A stretch of 64,000 bases of DNA from Tetraselmis striata (Eukaryota; Chlorophyta; Chlorodendrophyceae; Chlorodendrales; Chlorodendraceae), in contig VCJN01001595.1 in assembly GCA_006384855.1 (NCBI GenBank), positions 1-64,000 of the forward strand, written 5' to 3'. This document shows positions 53,047-63,624 of the stretch, one piece after another; the stretch's first letter is position 1; every line of letters starts with the position of its first letter. A program made the translations under genes and the position numbers. Under the pieces are notes generated by a model that was not told where the DNA came from, ran no database searches, and saw only the letters and a list, made by a program, of their open reading frames with translations.

Positions 53047-55530
53047 CTTCCGCATATGCGCCCATACCCCGCCGTTCTTGTTGTTATTCTCAGGTGAGCT
53101 GCACGGGAACAACGCGAGGTGCGCATGCTGCGCATCAGCACATACAAACAGTTTCGGGGGGGGAGCTAGTAGGCCCCAACACACGGAATGCTCGCCGGTA
53201 ACAACGCAGCTGCAAAAAATGCTCCGACACCAGTGCTAGAACCGTCGCCGCAACGCCCGGATGCTGCCGAATATGGTGGCTATTCCAGCTCAAATCATGG
53301 TGGCATAGTGGACTATATATAGCCAGCACATGGTATGATTTGCAACTCGAAACGTGGTGATTGCTATCCGAGTATATATTTGCTGCCGCTCCGTAGCGGA
53401 CACCGCAGTGTTTACCGCACAATATGGCAGTGCATGTATACCACCAACCTAAAAGTGCGCAGAACATGTTCTCGTGCTGGGGATCGCTAGACTATATATA
53501 TATATATATATATCTATATATCTATATCTATATATCTATATATCTACATGTCTATATATATCTATATACCTATATATACGTATATATTTATATGCCCCCA
53601 CACACCGAGTGCTCGCCGGGAACAACGCAGGTCCCAAAAATGCTCCGAAACCACTGCCGCAGAGTACCAGTGGAATACTACTGGTCGCCGTCGCCGCAGA
53701 GCACCGCTCGGCCGCTGCGTCGCCGGGACATCATCCAGTGGGTATGCTGTCGGCATGTGCAAAGGGCTGGCGGGGCAACAGCTCGGCGGCAGCAAACGGC
53801 GATGCGTGATGCACGCTGAATTTGCTGCGAAATCAAGAACTCATTACACGAAATGATCGATGGAACCGCCACCGCAGCGCACCGCAGGGCGGCCGCTCAT
53901 GCGTTTCCGGGACAACTCTCAACAGATTTAGCATCCAAAACCAACACTACAACGAACAGCCGCACCGAGCCCGCAGCACCGTCAGGTGTCCTCGGCTAGG
54001 TCGCTAGGGCACTACTCAACGCTTGTTCTGTCAAATGTTTTCCATCTCCTCCACATGCTGTTAGTGGCTTACCACAGGCAGGTGGGGTGGGAGAGAGGCA
54101 TGGTGCATCACGGTCTTGTTGGAAGTGCATGCCACATGTTACAATGAATTACATAGTATGCCGCAGTACATCAAGCACTAGAAAAACAGTACAAACAAAC
54201 CGGAGGGGGGGGGGGGGGAGGCTCAAAATGGAGGGGAGGACCTAAACCATGTCATTTTGTCCGAATGGCCTTATGTACCGACTAATTGTCACCCTGTCAA
54301 CATAACCTCCGAGCATGTCGCCGTCGGGCCGAATTCCGTCGCTTTCCTCCACGACAGCTTGAACTGGCGCACGTTGTCGATGCTGACGCATATTGACAGA
54401 ACGCCACCATTCAGTTTCAGGGGCATGGTGGGGGTGGCCGCGGCGAGAGTGCATGTTGTGATGCCCAATGGCAGCCCGCGGCTGGGGTTCTGCGGCGGGT
54501 GATGTCGAATGGAGCCTCTAAAACCGACGTGGCGTCGCCAAGGATAGCGCCCACGCATACATGGGGCCAGGCGCGGCAGTACGCGTCGCAAACGGCAAAC
54601 GGCTTCTCCAGTACAGTACTACGTATTGTTTGGGATTCAGCATATAATATTGTTTCGCCAATATCCGGTATTTACCCCCCCCCCCTTTTCTGAGGGAGAA
54701 AAAGCAAGGCAGCTAAAACAACAAATCTCGTTGTGATGGCCTTAGCGCTAGTGCCAGCACCATTGTCCTCAATATTCTGACATCAATTGTTATTAGGGTG
54801 ACACGTAGAGTTGCATTTCCTACCAGCTTTGCGGCATCTCCAAACGCTGGTGGCACACGGTCCTTTACATGTGCATTATATCATCCTTCACTTGGCCTTT
54901 CTTCCGGGCCAGGTGGGCGAGCGCTACCGGCAGTTGTCACGCCCGGGCGGCAGCACGCCCTTGAGCGTCGGCATTTCCCCCACCGATGTGCATTTCCCCC
55001 ACATGACTGCGTGCGCGCCGCAGTCTAGGCTCTCCGGCGCTACCGCCGCCACCACCTGCTGCACTCCCCGCACACGCCCCGGCGCCAGCAGGCCCACCGG
55101 CGGCGGCACAACCCCGGGGTCGTGATCGCCGCCGCGGGCTTGGATTCCCTCTGCGACACGGAGGGAAAAGGGGTGCGGTTATATCTGCTCTATGAGATCG
55201 TGCTTCGCGGCGGCTGCGTCCTTATTCATAACAACGATTACGATCACGATCACGATCACGATCACGATCACGATCACGATCACGATCACGATCGTGTTGG
55301 GCAGCGTTGCCCCCTCCCCCCCCCCCCCCCCCCCCCCCATGAAGTTGGCAGCTGGCATGCAGTGCTAGCTATGCCGCTGCAACCATGTATACTGCCGCCG
55401 CAGGAGCACCGGGGTCGCAGGATGTATCCATGGAATTATTACAAATTTCTAGCCGCCCAGCACCGCCGACCTTGGCGCCCTCGCTGCCCTGCCCCACAAA
55501 GCTGCCCCGTCCTGCGCCCTCCTTGGGTTG
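52341..55530. other. Interior of the TIR element: exon-like frames, no known domain
   Basis: On the minus strand, SSPENNNKNGG (ending near 53075 at a GT donor) and, after a C tract, DDCLERFFGGKFEMGKHADE continuing to a stop near 52808 look like two exons with the same donor/C-tract layout as the host genes. On the plus strand a frame at 54257-54502 and one from 54915 (VGERYRQLSRPGGSTPLSVG) are open but unassigned. (TA)n-type repeats lie at 53494-53590. The first 450 bp are AT-rich and empty. Confidence 0.4.
55236..55293. repeat. (GATCAC)n hexamer microsatellite
   Basis: About nine units; gives HD dipeptide strings in one frame, not a gene. A C tract follows at 55315-55338. Confidence 0.95.
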
Positions 55531-55784
55531 GACCCATGTGTGAATGGTCCAAGTACCGCGCTCTGCTGTGCGTACATGGACCAGTCCGTATGTACATGGG
55601 CACTTGTCGAGGGCAGTCCATGTGTACATGGGTCAGCCAACGACCCGTGTGCCCATGGACCGTTTCCAGGTTACGCCATGTGTACACAGTACGGGCGGCC
55701 ATGTGGACATGGGTCAATGGAGGCTCCATGTCCACATGGACCGCGCCTTGTGCACATGGGCCGTATGTCCACATGGGTCTTAAC
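55531..55784 (-). repeat. Right terminal inverted repeat with CCATGT-N2-ACATGG modules
   Basis: Inverted copy of the left repeat with three perfect modules (near 55618, 55699, 55728) and several near matches. Confidence 0.85.
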
Positions 55785-55899
55785 AAATACAATATTGTGT
55801 ACTACCGGTAATTAGTTGGGGTTCCCTTCCGCTTGGCGCGCCTTGCGCGCGTTCGCTTGCGATACGCCAATCCGCATTATTTACGGAAGTTTACAAAGC

Positions 55900-57015
55900 A
55901 GGGGGGCAGTCGTTTTGCCAAAAGTGCAGATCTCTTAAACTGTTTTGGCAGCGAGGGCAGCATGCCCTCTTGGTGCTCAATGAGGGAATCGGGAGGGAGG
56001 GTTTGCGTAAGTGGGAACTCGCGCAAAAGCAGAAGGTGGTCGCCCCGTTGCGTAACGGAGCGTCGTATGCTTGCAGTTGCTGGTGGTCGTTTAGCGCTCC
56101 GGCGCAGGCGGTTAATCATGCGTCGACTATTTTGAGTGAGAAGCCGAAGGGTCCGGCGTTTATCGCGTACGCGCGCGTACGAGGACATAAATAAGCCCCG
56201 GTGTAATCTAAATATCTGTAATTAGCAATATGACCATTTACAAAGCAGGGGAAGTTTGCCATCAACTCGCCAATTGGCGTGGCACGATCTCCGGCTGGCC
56301 GCCCCAGGGCGTCAGCCAGCCGATGAAGAACTGTCAAGCTGCCGCACACGGCAGCGGTGGCAGTACGGTCGATGTAGTCCAGCACCACGTCGGACTCCTC
56401 GCCCCAACCGCCGAAATGCTTGATTTTTCTGCATCATCACGCCGATGCCGATGTAGGCGGCAATACGCCCCTCCAAAGAGAGTGCGACGTCGAGGCGAAT
56501 CCCGCCGGGGGTTGTTCACCCACGGCCGTGAGGACAAGATGCAGCAAGCGGGTCAAAGTGTCCGTTGTCCAAGCAACGTACTTCTCGCCGTGCTCGACGG
56601 CCCATATCTAGCCGCGGGCAGTCGTCCGCGAGCGAAAGCCTTGTTGACCGGGGAGCCGACCGCCATTGCCGCCAGGCCGTGGTCATGGAAGAAACCGTTA
56701 TTTGACCGCGGACATGTAGGGCTGCAAGCTGGTGGCCTTGATGGTCCTCATGTTGCCGAGATAGGTGACGTACCAGGCCATCGTGCCGCCGGGATCAGCC
56801 GCCAAGGGGGGGGGGGGGGGGGGGGGGGGCTCCTCGTCGCAAAAGCGAAAGTAGTGCTGGATCGTGCTTCCGTAGGTGTTCGCGGTGGTAGGGGCCCGCC
56901 ATGCCGTGGACAAGAGCTCCAGGATATGGGCACCTAGGCTATCAGACCCTAGTACATGGGCCATGTATGGCCGCATGGAGTCTGCCCACGGGTTCGGTTC
57001 GGGCCATTCGTACAA
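55900..57015 (-). pseudogene. Broken tyrosine recombinase of the split DIRS-type element
   Basis: Core-binding domain recognisable (MRPYMAHVLGSDSLGAHILE, TTANTYGSTIQHYFRFCDEE, MAWYVTYLGNMRTIKATSL), matching the intact recombinase at 11046-12284. Later parts are too decayed to place with confidence. Confidence 0.65.
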
Positions 57016-57518
57016 CCCGCAACTTCGATCGCGTACTTGATCTTCCGGGCGCGCACCTCGCGCGGCCGAACCGCCGGTGGGGGCATGTACTCGCCCGTAG
57101 CCGGGTGCAGCGCCAACGTGGCACTAATCGTCCCCCGGTTCATGTACATCCAGGCCGGCAAGGAACGCGGAACACATTGACGGGCCAGTGAGGCCTACCG
57201 ACCATACCGCGCCTAGCCCGCTGCCCGGGACGGAACAGTCTAGCGCGTGGCTCCACCACCAGCTCCTCGCTGGCCATCTCGGTAAGCGCATGATGCCACA
57301 CGTTGCCCAGGTCGCGGGGGGTCACCACGGAAGCCGCTGCGCCGCTCTGGCGCACCTTCTAGTCGAGGGCAAACTTCTCACTTTCCAGCCGGCCCTTAAC
57401 ACCGGGCGAAGTACTGCGTATGTACTGAAGCCGGGCGAGCCGGCGCGCCTATTGGTACTGGTAGCGTGTTCCTCCTGCGAAACGGTGGACCGTCCGACGA
57501 CCGGACGACCCACCACCA

Positions 57519-58506
57519 TGCCAACTGCTGGCCCGCGCCCACAGTGGCGTGAAAAGCATGCCCTCCAGGAGGACACCACCACAACCGCCATGGACATCGA
57601 CAGATCTGAGGAGCAACATGACGCCGGGGCCGGCACTTTTCTGGCCGCGCTGAGGGGCGGCAGAGTACAACAGCCAATAATCCGCACGGTCGCAACTGCA
57701 AAACAATTCGCAGGCACCCAACTCCCACTAGCAACCTGCCTCCACATACGCGTACTGCAACGCCCATCCCACCTGCTCCTCACCGGCCTCCCCGCCGGCA
57801 CGGGCGATTCCACCCATGTGGCCCTCTTGTTCGGCGATCTAGCGGTGGCCCAACATCAAGCTATGGACGAAGGGTCACGCGGCTGGACTGTGACCAACCT
57901 GACCCGCACCCTCAGCCCCAAAATCGCTGTCCAAATCCTACCGGCAGACATCCGGGTGGTGACTCGCCGCCCTCCCAAACCCACCGCCGCTGACCCAACC
58001 GGATCGAGTGGCACCTGGCTTCCCACTACCACAGGGTCCGTCATCCTGCGACAGGCCCGCCGAGAAACGGCCGCTAGCGTACTGCAGACCCAATGGACAG
58101 AAGAGGGCGCGGCGATCCTCGACCGCGAGGGACGCCGCTGTTCCACCCGCCTGCTCGGAGCGCCGCACCTCGACGACATCGAGCGCCCAGTACACCAGGT
58201 GTGGCTCCGCTCCCCCTCGTTTAGGGGCCTCACAGAGGCCGACATGTGGCAGCACCTGGCGGGGGGCCTCCTCCCGGCGTACGACCAACCCCAACCAGGC
58301 GAAGCGGCGGTAGACCAAACGGCGGAAACGCCAGCAGACACTTTGGCACGCGCCGGCGTGAGCCTAGGCCGAGTACGAGGCCGACACAGACGCGGACGAC
58401 GCCGTCATCTGCCCCCCGACCCGCACCCTATTGGCCCTCCTGGAGGTCCGCGAGGTGTGGAAGGCCCGCAGCTCGGCCGAATCGGTGCGACTCGAACACC
58501 TTGATC
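57519..58506 (+). CDS. Unknown protein of the 3.4 kb insertion
   Basis: About 328 residues from the ATG at 57519 (MPTAGPRPQWREKHALQ); the frame is open further upstream into the host element without another ATG. It has an N-terminal TTTTAMDIDRSEEQ stretch, then a folded-looking region (FLAALRGGRVQQPIIRTV, CLHIRVLQRPSHLLLTGLP, LRQARRETAASVLQTQW, VHQVWLRSPSFRGLTEADMW) and a very arginine-rich tail (GRVRGRHRRGRRRH). The basic tail suggests nucleic-acid binding, as in LINE ORF1 proteins, but I do not recognise a domain. Codon use is less G/C-extreme than the neighbouring host genes. Confidence 0.5.
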
Positions 58507-58983
58507 CCGATGCGGCGCGCCTACTATAGGACGTGTGCCGCGATGCCGTACCGGCGCTGCCGTTTGGCGACCATACGAAGGGCAGAGCGGTGATCCAGAT
58601 CACCGTCGAAGTAGACAGTGAAGAACGCGAGAACCCGCCAACACCCCACACCATAGAGTGATGCCCCCAGCTCACTCCAAGCAGATCTTCCGATGCGCGC
58701 TGACGGCCAAAGCGATCTGCACCGCCCCCCCCCCCCCCCCCCAGCCAACCCGGAGCTGCCGACGGTCGAGCAGCTAGCAGAGGCCATCGCAGCCACCATC
58801 AGCCAGCGTGTCAACACACCCCCGCAGCTGCAGCACGCCCAATGGCTGTTGGACACCATGATGGATGTAGGCGTTGAGATGCAGCAACACCACACCGAGC
58901 CGACATTGCTGCGGGTAGGGGACGACAGTCTCTGAGCCATCTCCCCCGGCAAAGAGGACGAGGAGTTCGCGGACACCCTGCGC

Positions 58984-59513
58984 ATGGCAGTGGCCCTTAC
59001 CTCTCTTATTGCACTACTGCGGGCGGTACGCCTCAGAACCATTGTCATCTACCTCACGGAGTCAGAGTTCGATCCCTCGGAGCTCCTCGTGCACCCCTTC
59101 AGCCAGATGGTCAGGGAAGCGGGAGAACTCGGCGGCAACACCGGCCACAACCAACTCCGACGCACAGCGATGGGCCTGCGCAAGAAGGCTCGGAAGACCC
59201 CTCCAACATCCATCGCCCTCCGGGCCGAACAACGCCCAGTATACACCCTCACCCTGCAGCTGACCGCCCACCACCACAGCATCATCTGCGGCACCCGCGG
59301 GACTGACAGAACGGAGCAGTGGCATAAGACAGTCTCGACAGCGTGCGGGAAGAACGAGGCCGCGCCAACTGAGGTAAGTGCCGAGGGGCGACCTGCGGGC
59401 GCCACGCCGACACCACCACCACCAGGCCTAGCCCAATTGACACCACCAGCGAACCCAACAGCTCAGGTCGAACCCAGGACCCGAGACACCCCCCTGGGTT
59501 CGAGCACATGATA
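58984..59513 (+). CDS. Unknown second frame of the 3.4 kb insertion
   Basis: About 175 residues (MAVALTSLIALLRAVRLRTI ... FDPSELLVHPFSQMVREAGE) with a hydrophobic start and a Thr/Pro-rich tail. A related frame just upstream (58693-58935, LPTVEQLAEAIAATISQRV) may belong to the same reading unit. No known domain. Low certainty that it is a separate gene. Confidence 0.35.
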
Positions 59514-60271
59514 CAGAAACGAGGAGCGGTCGCCGATGCCGCTGCAGCCATCGACCAGCGCCGAGCAGCAACGGAACACGCCCCCGGAGCAGCCCATCCA
59601 GCCCCTGCACCTACAACCACAGCCCCAGCAGCAACCGCCACGACCGGAGCGCAGGCGGATGACGAGGCAGAGCTTGAACTGAACTACGAGGAGAACGACA
59701 ACACCATAGACGTGGACACCGCCCAGCACGGGGCAGCGGAGGCATCAGGTCTTGCTGACATCACCCTCGACTCCCCCCAACACTCAACTGTGCAACACAC
59801 ATTCCGCGAAGGCACACCAGGCGGCACCACAGAACGACGAGTCGAGCTCCAGCACCTCACCACTGCCACAACCGCAGAGCTGCTCGCCCAGACCTCCCCA
59901 GCCAGCCAGCCTGCACTCGCGGCCGAACTGGCCAGACTCACAGCGGAGTCACATCAACTGCGCAACCCACAGCGCCACTCAATCCAACTCGAACACCACC
60001 CCCACCAGCCCCTCCCAACAGCCAAGGGCAAGCCAGCACATCTACCAAGCACAAGAAGAAGCAGCCCATGGGTCGTAGCCACTCAGGCGGCACCACCCGC
60101 AACCGCAGCAGGAGCAAGCCGCGCCTCTTTGGCACTCACGCATCCGACAGCGATTGGGAAACGGACGATGACACAGCCCAGCCATCTCGCAGCTCGCATC
60201 AGTAAGTGCCGCGCAATCCACTACAGCAACAAACAGACCAGCTGCCTCAAAAACACCGGCCACTACTAACC
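59508..60271 (+). CDS. Low-complexity Ala/Thr/Pro/Gln frame of the 3.4 kb insertion
   Basis: About 253 residues beginning MIQKRGAVADAAAAIDQR and overlapping the previous frame by 6 nt. Compositionally simple, with an acidic patch (DDEAELELNYEENDNTIDVD) and a basic C-terminus (SKCRAIHYSNKQTSCLKN). It could be structural or merely open by composition. Confidence 0.3.
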
Positions 60272-60781
60272 CATGTGCCCGACGCAGGTACTCAAACATC
60301 ACGCATCACTAATGACAACACCGCCCAAAACACACGATACCCCATCGCAGATTACCACAACCCCCACACACAACAAATACTCACTGCCGTGAAGGAGGGC
60401 ATCGCAGCCCCCACTAATCCTACTAGCCGGCCCAGCGGTGGATAAATACTGAGCAACACTTAGCTATTCCGGTCAGCCCCCTTCCCCCATCTCACCTTTG
60501 TAGCTGTAGGCAAGACGCTCCGGCTGCCTACGCTTACCTGCTGAGCCCTGAATGGGATAGGCCTGACTTAGGTAGGGACAGCATGGGGGCGCTGCTGTCC
60601 TACCTACAGCCCGGTGGAAGGAGGAGGGGCTTGGACACACAAGAGGAAGGCCGGTAGCTTGAGCTGGAATTACACCTCGTGTTCCCCACCATGATTAGAG
60701 ATAGCATGCCCTAAGAACAACTCAATTTGGGCCAGTGGAAGCAACATATTAGCAGTGATAATCAATTTCAATTTCAATTTG

Positions 60782-62570
60782 GTCGAGGGCGGGTAGCATG
60801 TGCCATGGTGCGTTGCACCAAATGTTCTCGCCCCGCCAGACCGCATCCCCCAGGTGCACCGCGTCTGCCGCCTCGCACGTAGGGTCGAGCCACCCGGCGT
60901 TGTAGTAGCGGGGCAGCATGGCGTTGAGGGCAGATAGACGCGAACCGGTCGATCGTGTGGGGTCCGAACCGCGCGTCCGGCTCAGCGAAGAGCACCGGGT
61001 CGAATTGCCTGTCGTCGCTGTCTAGGTGCCGGCTCAGGCGGTCGGCCCACACGTTCGCCGCCGACCGAATGTAGCGCGCCCGTAGCCGGATATCATGTGA
61101 GACCAGTAGGCACCACAGCCGCAATAGCTCCGCCATCAAAGTAGCCGGGGACCGGGACGTCATGGTGGTCAGGAAGTGAACCACTGCATGATTGTCCTCG
61201 TGCATGAGGACGTTGCGGCCGGCGAGGCGGGGGAGGAACGACTCGACCGCCAGCCGGACGTCCTTGAGCTCTTTCCATGTAATGTGTTGCCGCTCATGTG
61301 CACCAGAACCCCCGCGCTTCCAGCCTGCCATTCATCACCCCCCCCCCCCCCCCCCAAGCGATAGCCGGAGCTGTCCGTGTGCCGATAAGCTGTCTCCACC
61401 GGGCGCTGGATGGGCTTGCCGTTGGCATGAGTGGGCACCGCCGTCGTCGACCACTGCAGGTTTCGGCGCAGCTAGGGTGTCATCCGCACCCGGCCGGCGA
61501 CGCGGTCCCCAAGGACGGAGTGGAGCTCCCGCAGGATGAAACGAGCGGCCGGAATCGCCAGGAAAAAGGTATTGTGCGCGCCTGGCCCGCCAACGACTGT
61601 AGATCCCGCACCGGCAGCCAGCGGGCGTTGCGGGTCACCCTGCTGAGCAGCGGCTTGGCATGGCCGGCCAGCTTCAACAGCTTGGCCTCCGGGGCGTAAA
61701 ATAGACCTGCCGCTGAGTCGATGTTGATGCCCAGGTGGTGGCTAAAAGGCGAGGGCTCCCAGAAAACTTTCTCCGCGTGGCGCTCCAGGCCTAGCGCGTC
61801 CAGCACGCGCGTCCTAGCGCGTCCCTGCACGCGCAGCAGGCTGGCTCGGACGCCCAGCGTCGCGGCCTCCGTGTCCGCGAAGAGGAGGAAGTCATCGACG
61901 TAAGGTAGGATGCGCGCTCCTCGCCAGCGCGTGTGCCGCCGGTGGCGCTTGGAGGGGGTGGGGGCAGATAGAGCCTGCGGGGGCGGGCTCCGGGTCCGGT
62001 GGCGTGCGCATGTGACGCTCCATCACCTCCGTGAAGGTGGTGAAGTAGTAGGGGCTGAGGGACGAGCCCATGGGCAGCCCCGCTAGGCGGCAGAGGGCCC
62101 CCCGGATGTCCACGGTGAAGTAGTCCCGGTCGGCTTCCGCGATGCCTAGGGCGTAGAACCCGTCCTTGAGGTCGAAGGAGAACATGAAGTCGCCGCTCTT
62201 GATGGTGAGGTGCATGAGGCCCATAAGGGTCTCCATCCGGATGCGCTCGCGGACGCAGCAGGAGTTGAGGTGGCGCAGGTCGATGATGAATCGCCACTTG
62301 CCGCCAAGCGTGGGAACTAGGAAGGCCCGGGATCCCGTGTCGACACGAAGTCCCACCGGGAGGCGCACGCGAGGAAGCGGGCTAGCTCGGGCTCGAGGAA
62401 GGCTAGCTGGGCCGGGGTAGCGTCCATCGAGGAGGCGCCGTGGTGGAAAGGGCTTGGGGGGTCGGTTGCGCTTTAAGGGGATAGATACGCCCTCACGGGT
62501 CCATCGAAGCACTTGCCCGATCGCGCCAATAGCTTCCCACTCTCGCTAGCTCCGCCTCACGCGATGTCGC
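60782..62570 (-). pseudogene. Broken RT-RNase H region of the split DIRS-type element
   Basis: RT parts: FLVPTLGGKWRFIIDLRHLN, FMFSFDLKDGFYALGIAEAD, LAGLPMGSSLSPYYFTTF. RNase H parts: HEDNHAVVHFLTTMTSRSP, RYIRSAANVWADRLSRHLDS. Clearly homologous to 12293-14290 but divergent and broken in many places. It runs into the 3.4 kb insertion at its 3' side. Confidence 0.8.
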
Positions 62571-63624
62571 GTGTAGGTAGAGGTTTGGGAGCAAGACTCG
62601 GCGCGGCGGCGCACACCATCAATCGGTTTCCTCCTCGGTCTCGGGCGCAGCCTCGCCCGCACGCCGGTCGGTGTGCAGCTTGGCGGCCTTCTTGCGGTCC
62701 GCCTCCTCGCGCTTCTTCCTCTCCCGCGCCTTGCGGGCATCCTTCCTGCTCGGTCCTAGTGTCGGTGCTGCTGCTGGCGCAACTCCCGCCTGCGCCCCCG
62801 CCACCACTGCCGGCTTTGAAGGCATGCGAGGCTTGCGCCTTGGCGGCCAGGAGGAGGCTGACCTCGAGGCGTTTGTCGTCCAGGGCGGCGAGGAGGCCGT
62901 CGACGCCGTTGGCACCGCGATCGGCGACGGCGGTGTCGAAGAAGCGCCGATAGACGAGGCGCTCCGCGACCGTATTCTCGTCGCCGGTGAGTGCCTTCTT
63001 GCCCTTGAACCGCCTGGTGTAGGTGAGGCGGTCCTCGCCAGCCGCGGCGATTGTTTTGAGCGTGCGAAGCACGGAGTCGAGTAGGTAGTCGGCGTCGGCT
63101 CGCGCTTGAGGGTGGGATCGTCCGCACGAAGCGTTGCCATAGCGTCGTCGATCGCCGAGTGCGCGGCAGCGGTAAAAAACGCCAGAGCAGAGCAAGTGTC
63201 GGTACTCGTCGCACATCGAGTGCCGCTTCTCCTCGGTCAGGAACCGGTCGCACTCGTCCAGTCGTGGGGTCCACAGGGCCGGGCGGGTGACGGCGACGGG
63301 GGGCATGTTGTCGGCATAGGCTTTGGAAGGGAGGTCCGCCCAGTCTCGCGGGTCGATGAAGTCCGCGGCACGGGGCGTCTTGGCAGGGAAAACCGGGCGG
63401 AGGGCCGTCCTCGTCGCTCCCACCCTCAGGGCTACCGTCCGGCGCTGCAGGAATGGGTTTCGGCTGCTTGGGGGATCAGTGTACGGGCGGGTGTCTCGCG
63501 CGTCGACCTTCGGCATAAGCTGTCGGACCATGTTAGTGAGCCCGGCAAAACCGCGACTCACTATCGGAGGGGCAACGCCGCCGCTGCTGTTCCCTACGAC
63601 GTCCGGGCAGAAGTCAGCTTGCAT
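62557..63624 (-). CDS. gag-like ORF of the split DIRS-type element, open
   Basis: 355 residues from the ATG at 63624 (MQADFCPDVVGNSSGG). Middle domain: RHSMCDEYRHLLCSGVFYRC and LDDKRLEVSLLLAAKAQASH, aligning with the gag-like protein at 14337-15377. A glycine-rich linker and a charged tail follow. This frame is still open although the rest of the element is decayed. Confidence 0.7.
   Translation of the reverse strand: MQADFCPDVVGNSSGGVAPPIVSRGFAGLTNMVRQLMPKVDARDTRPYTDPPSSRNPFLQRRTVALRVGATRTALRPVFPAKTPRAADFIDPRDWADLPSKAYADNMPPVAVTRPALWTPRLDECDRFLTEEKRHSMCDEYRHLLCSGVFYRCRALGDRRRYGNASCGRSHPQARADADYLLDSVLRTLKTIAAAGEDRLTYTRRFKGKKALTGDENTVAERLVYRRFFDTAVADRGANGVDGLLAALDDKRLEVSLLLAAKAQASHAFKAGSGGGGAGGSCASSSTDTRTEQEGCPQGAGEEEARGGGPQEGRQAAHRPACGRGCARDRGGNRLMVCAAAPSLAPKPLPTRDIA

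Larger units (their letters stand above)
51988..55784. mobile_element. Possible DNA transposon with structured terminal inverted repeats
   Basis: 51988-52331 and 55531-55784 are inverted copies; both outer ends begin GTTAAGACCCA and both inner ends carry TTGGACCATTCACACATGGG. The left copy has an extra partial tandem unit (51988-52075). The repeats consist of short palindromic modules CCATGT-N2-ACATGG. The 3.2 kb interior has no recognised transposase. It holds microsatellites, a G tract (53018-53046), a duplicated 50-bp motif and a few exon-like frames. No target duplication is obvious. It could also be a pair of inverted solo repeats around unrelated DNA. Confidence 0.6.
57371..60781 (+). 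mobile_element. 3.4 kb insertion with 9-bp target duplication and AATTTC tail
   Basis: Flanked by GTCGAGGGC at 57362-57370 and 60782-60790, which sits within the broken methyltransferase region of the older DIRS-type element. The right end is a short repeat, ATCAATTTCAATTTCAATTT, like the tails of non-LTR retrotransposons and SINEs. It encodes several plus-strand frames rich in T, A, P and Q, but no reverse transcriptase, endonuclease or transposase that I recognise. It could be a LINE derivative carrying mostly ORF1-like sequence, or another class. The C tract at 58727-58742 lies inside. Confidence 0.65.

Noticed and set aside
55122-55811. 229-codon plus-strand frame with a histidine/aspartate repeat
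   Set aside because: Created by the GATCAC microsatellite, a C tract and the inverted repeat; no conserved domain.
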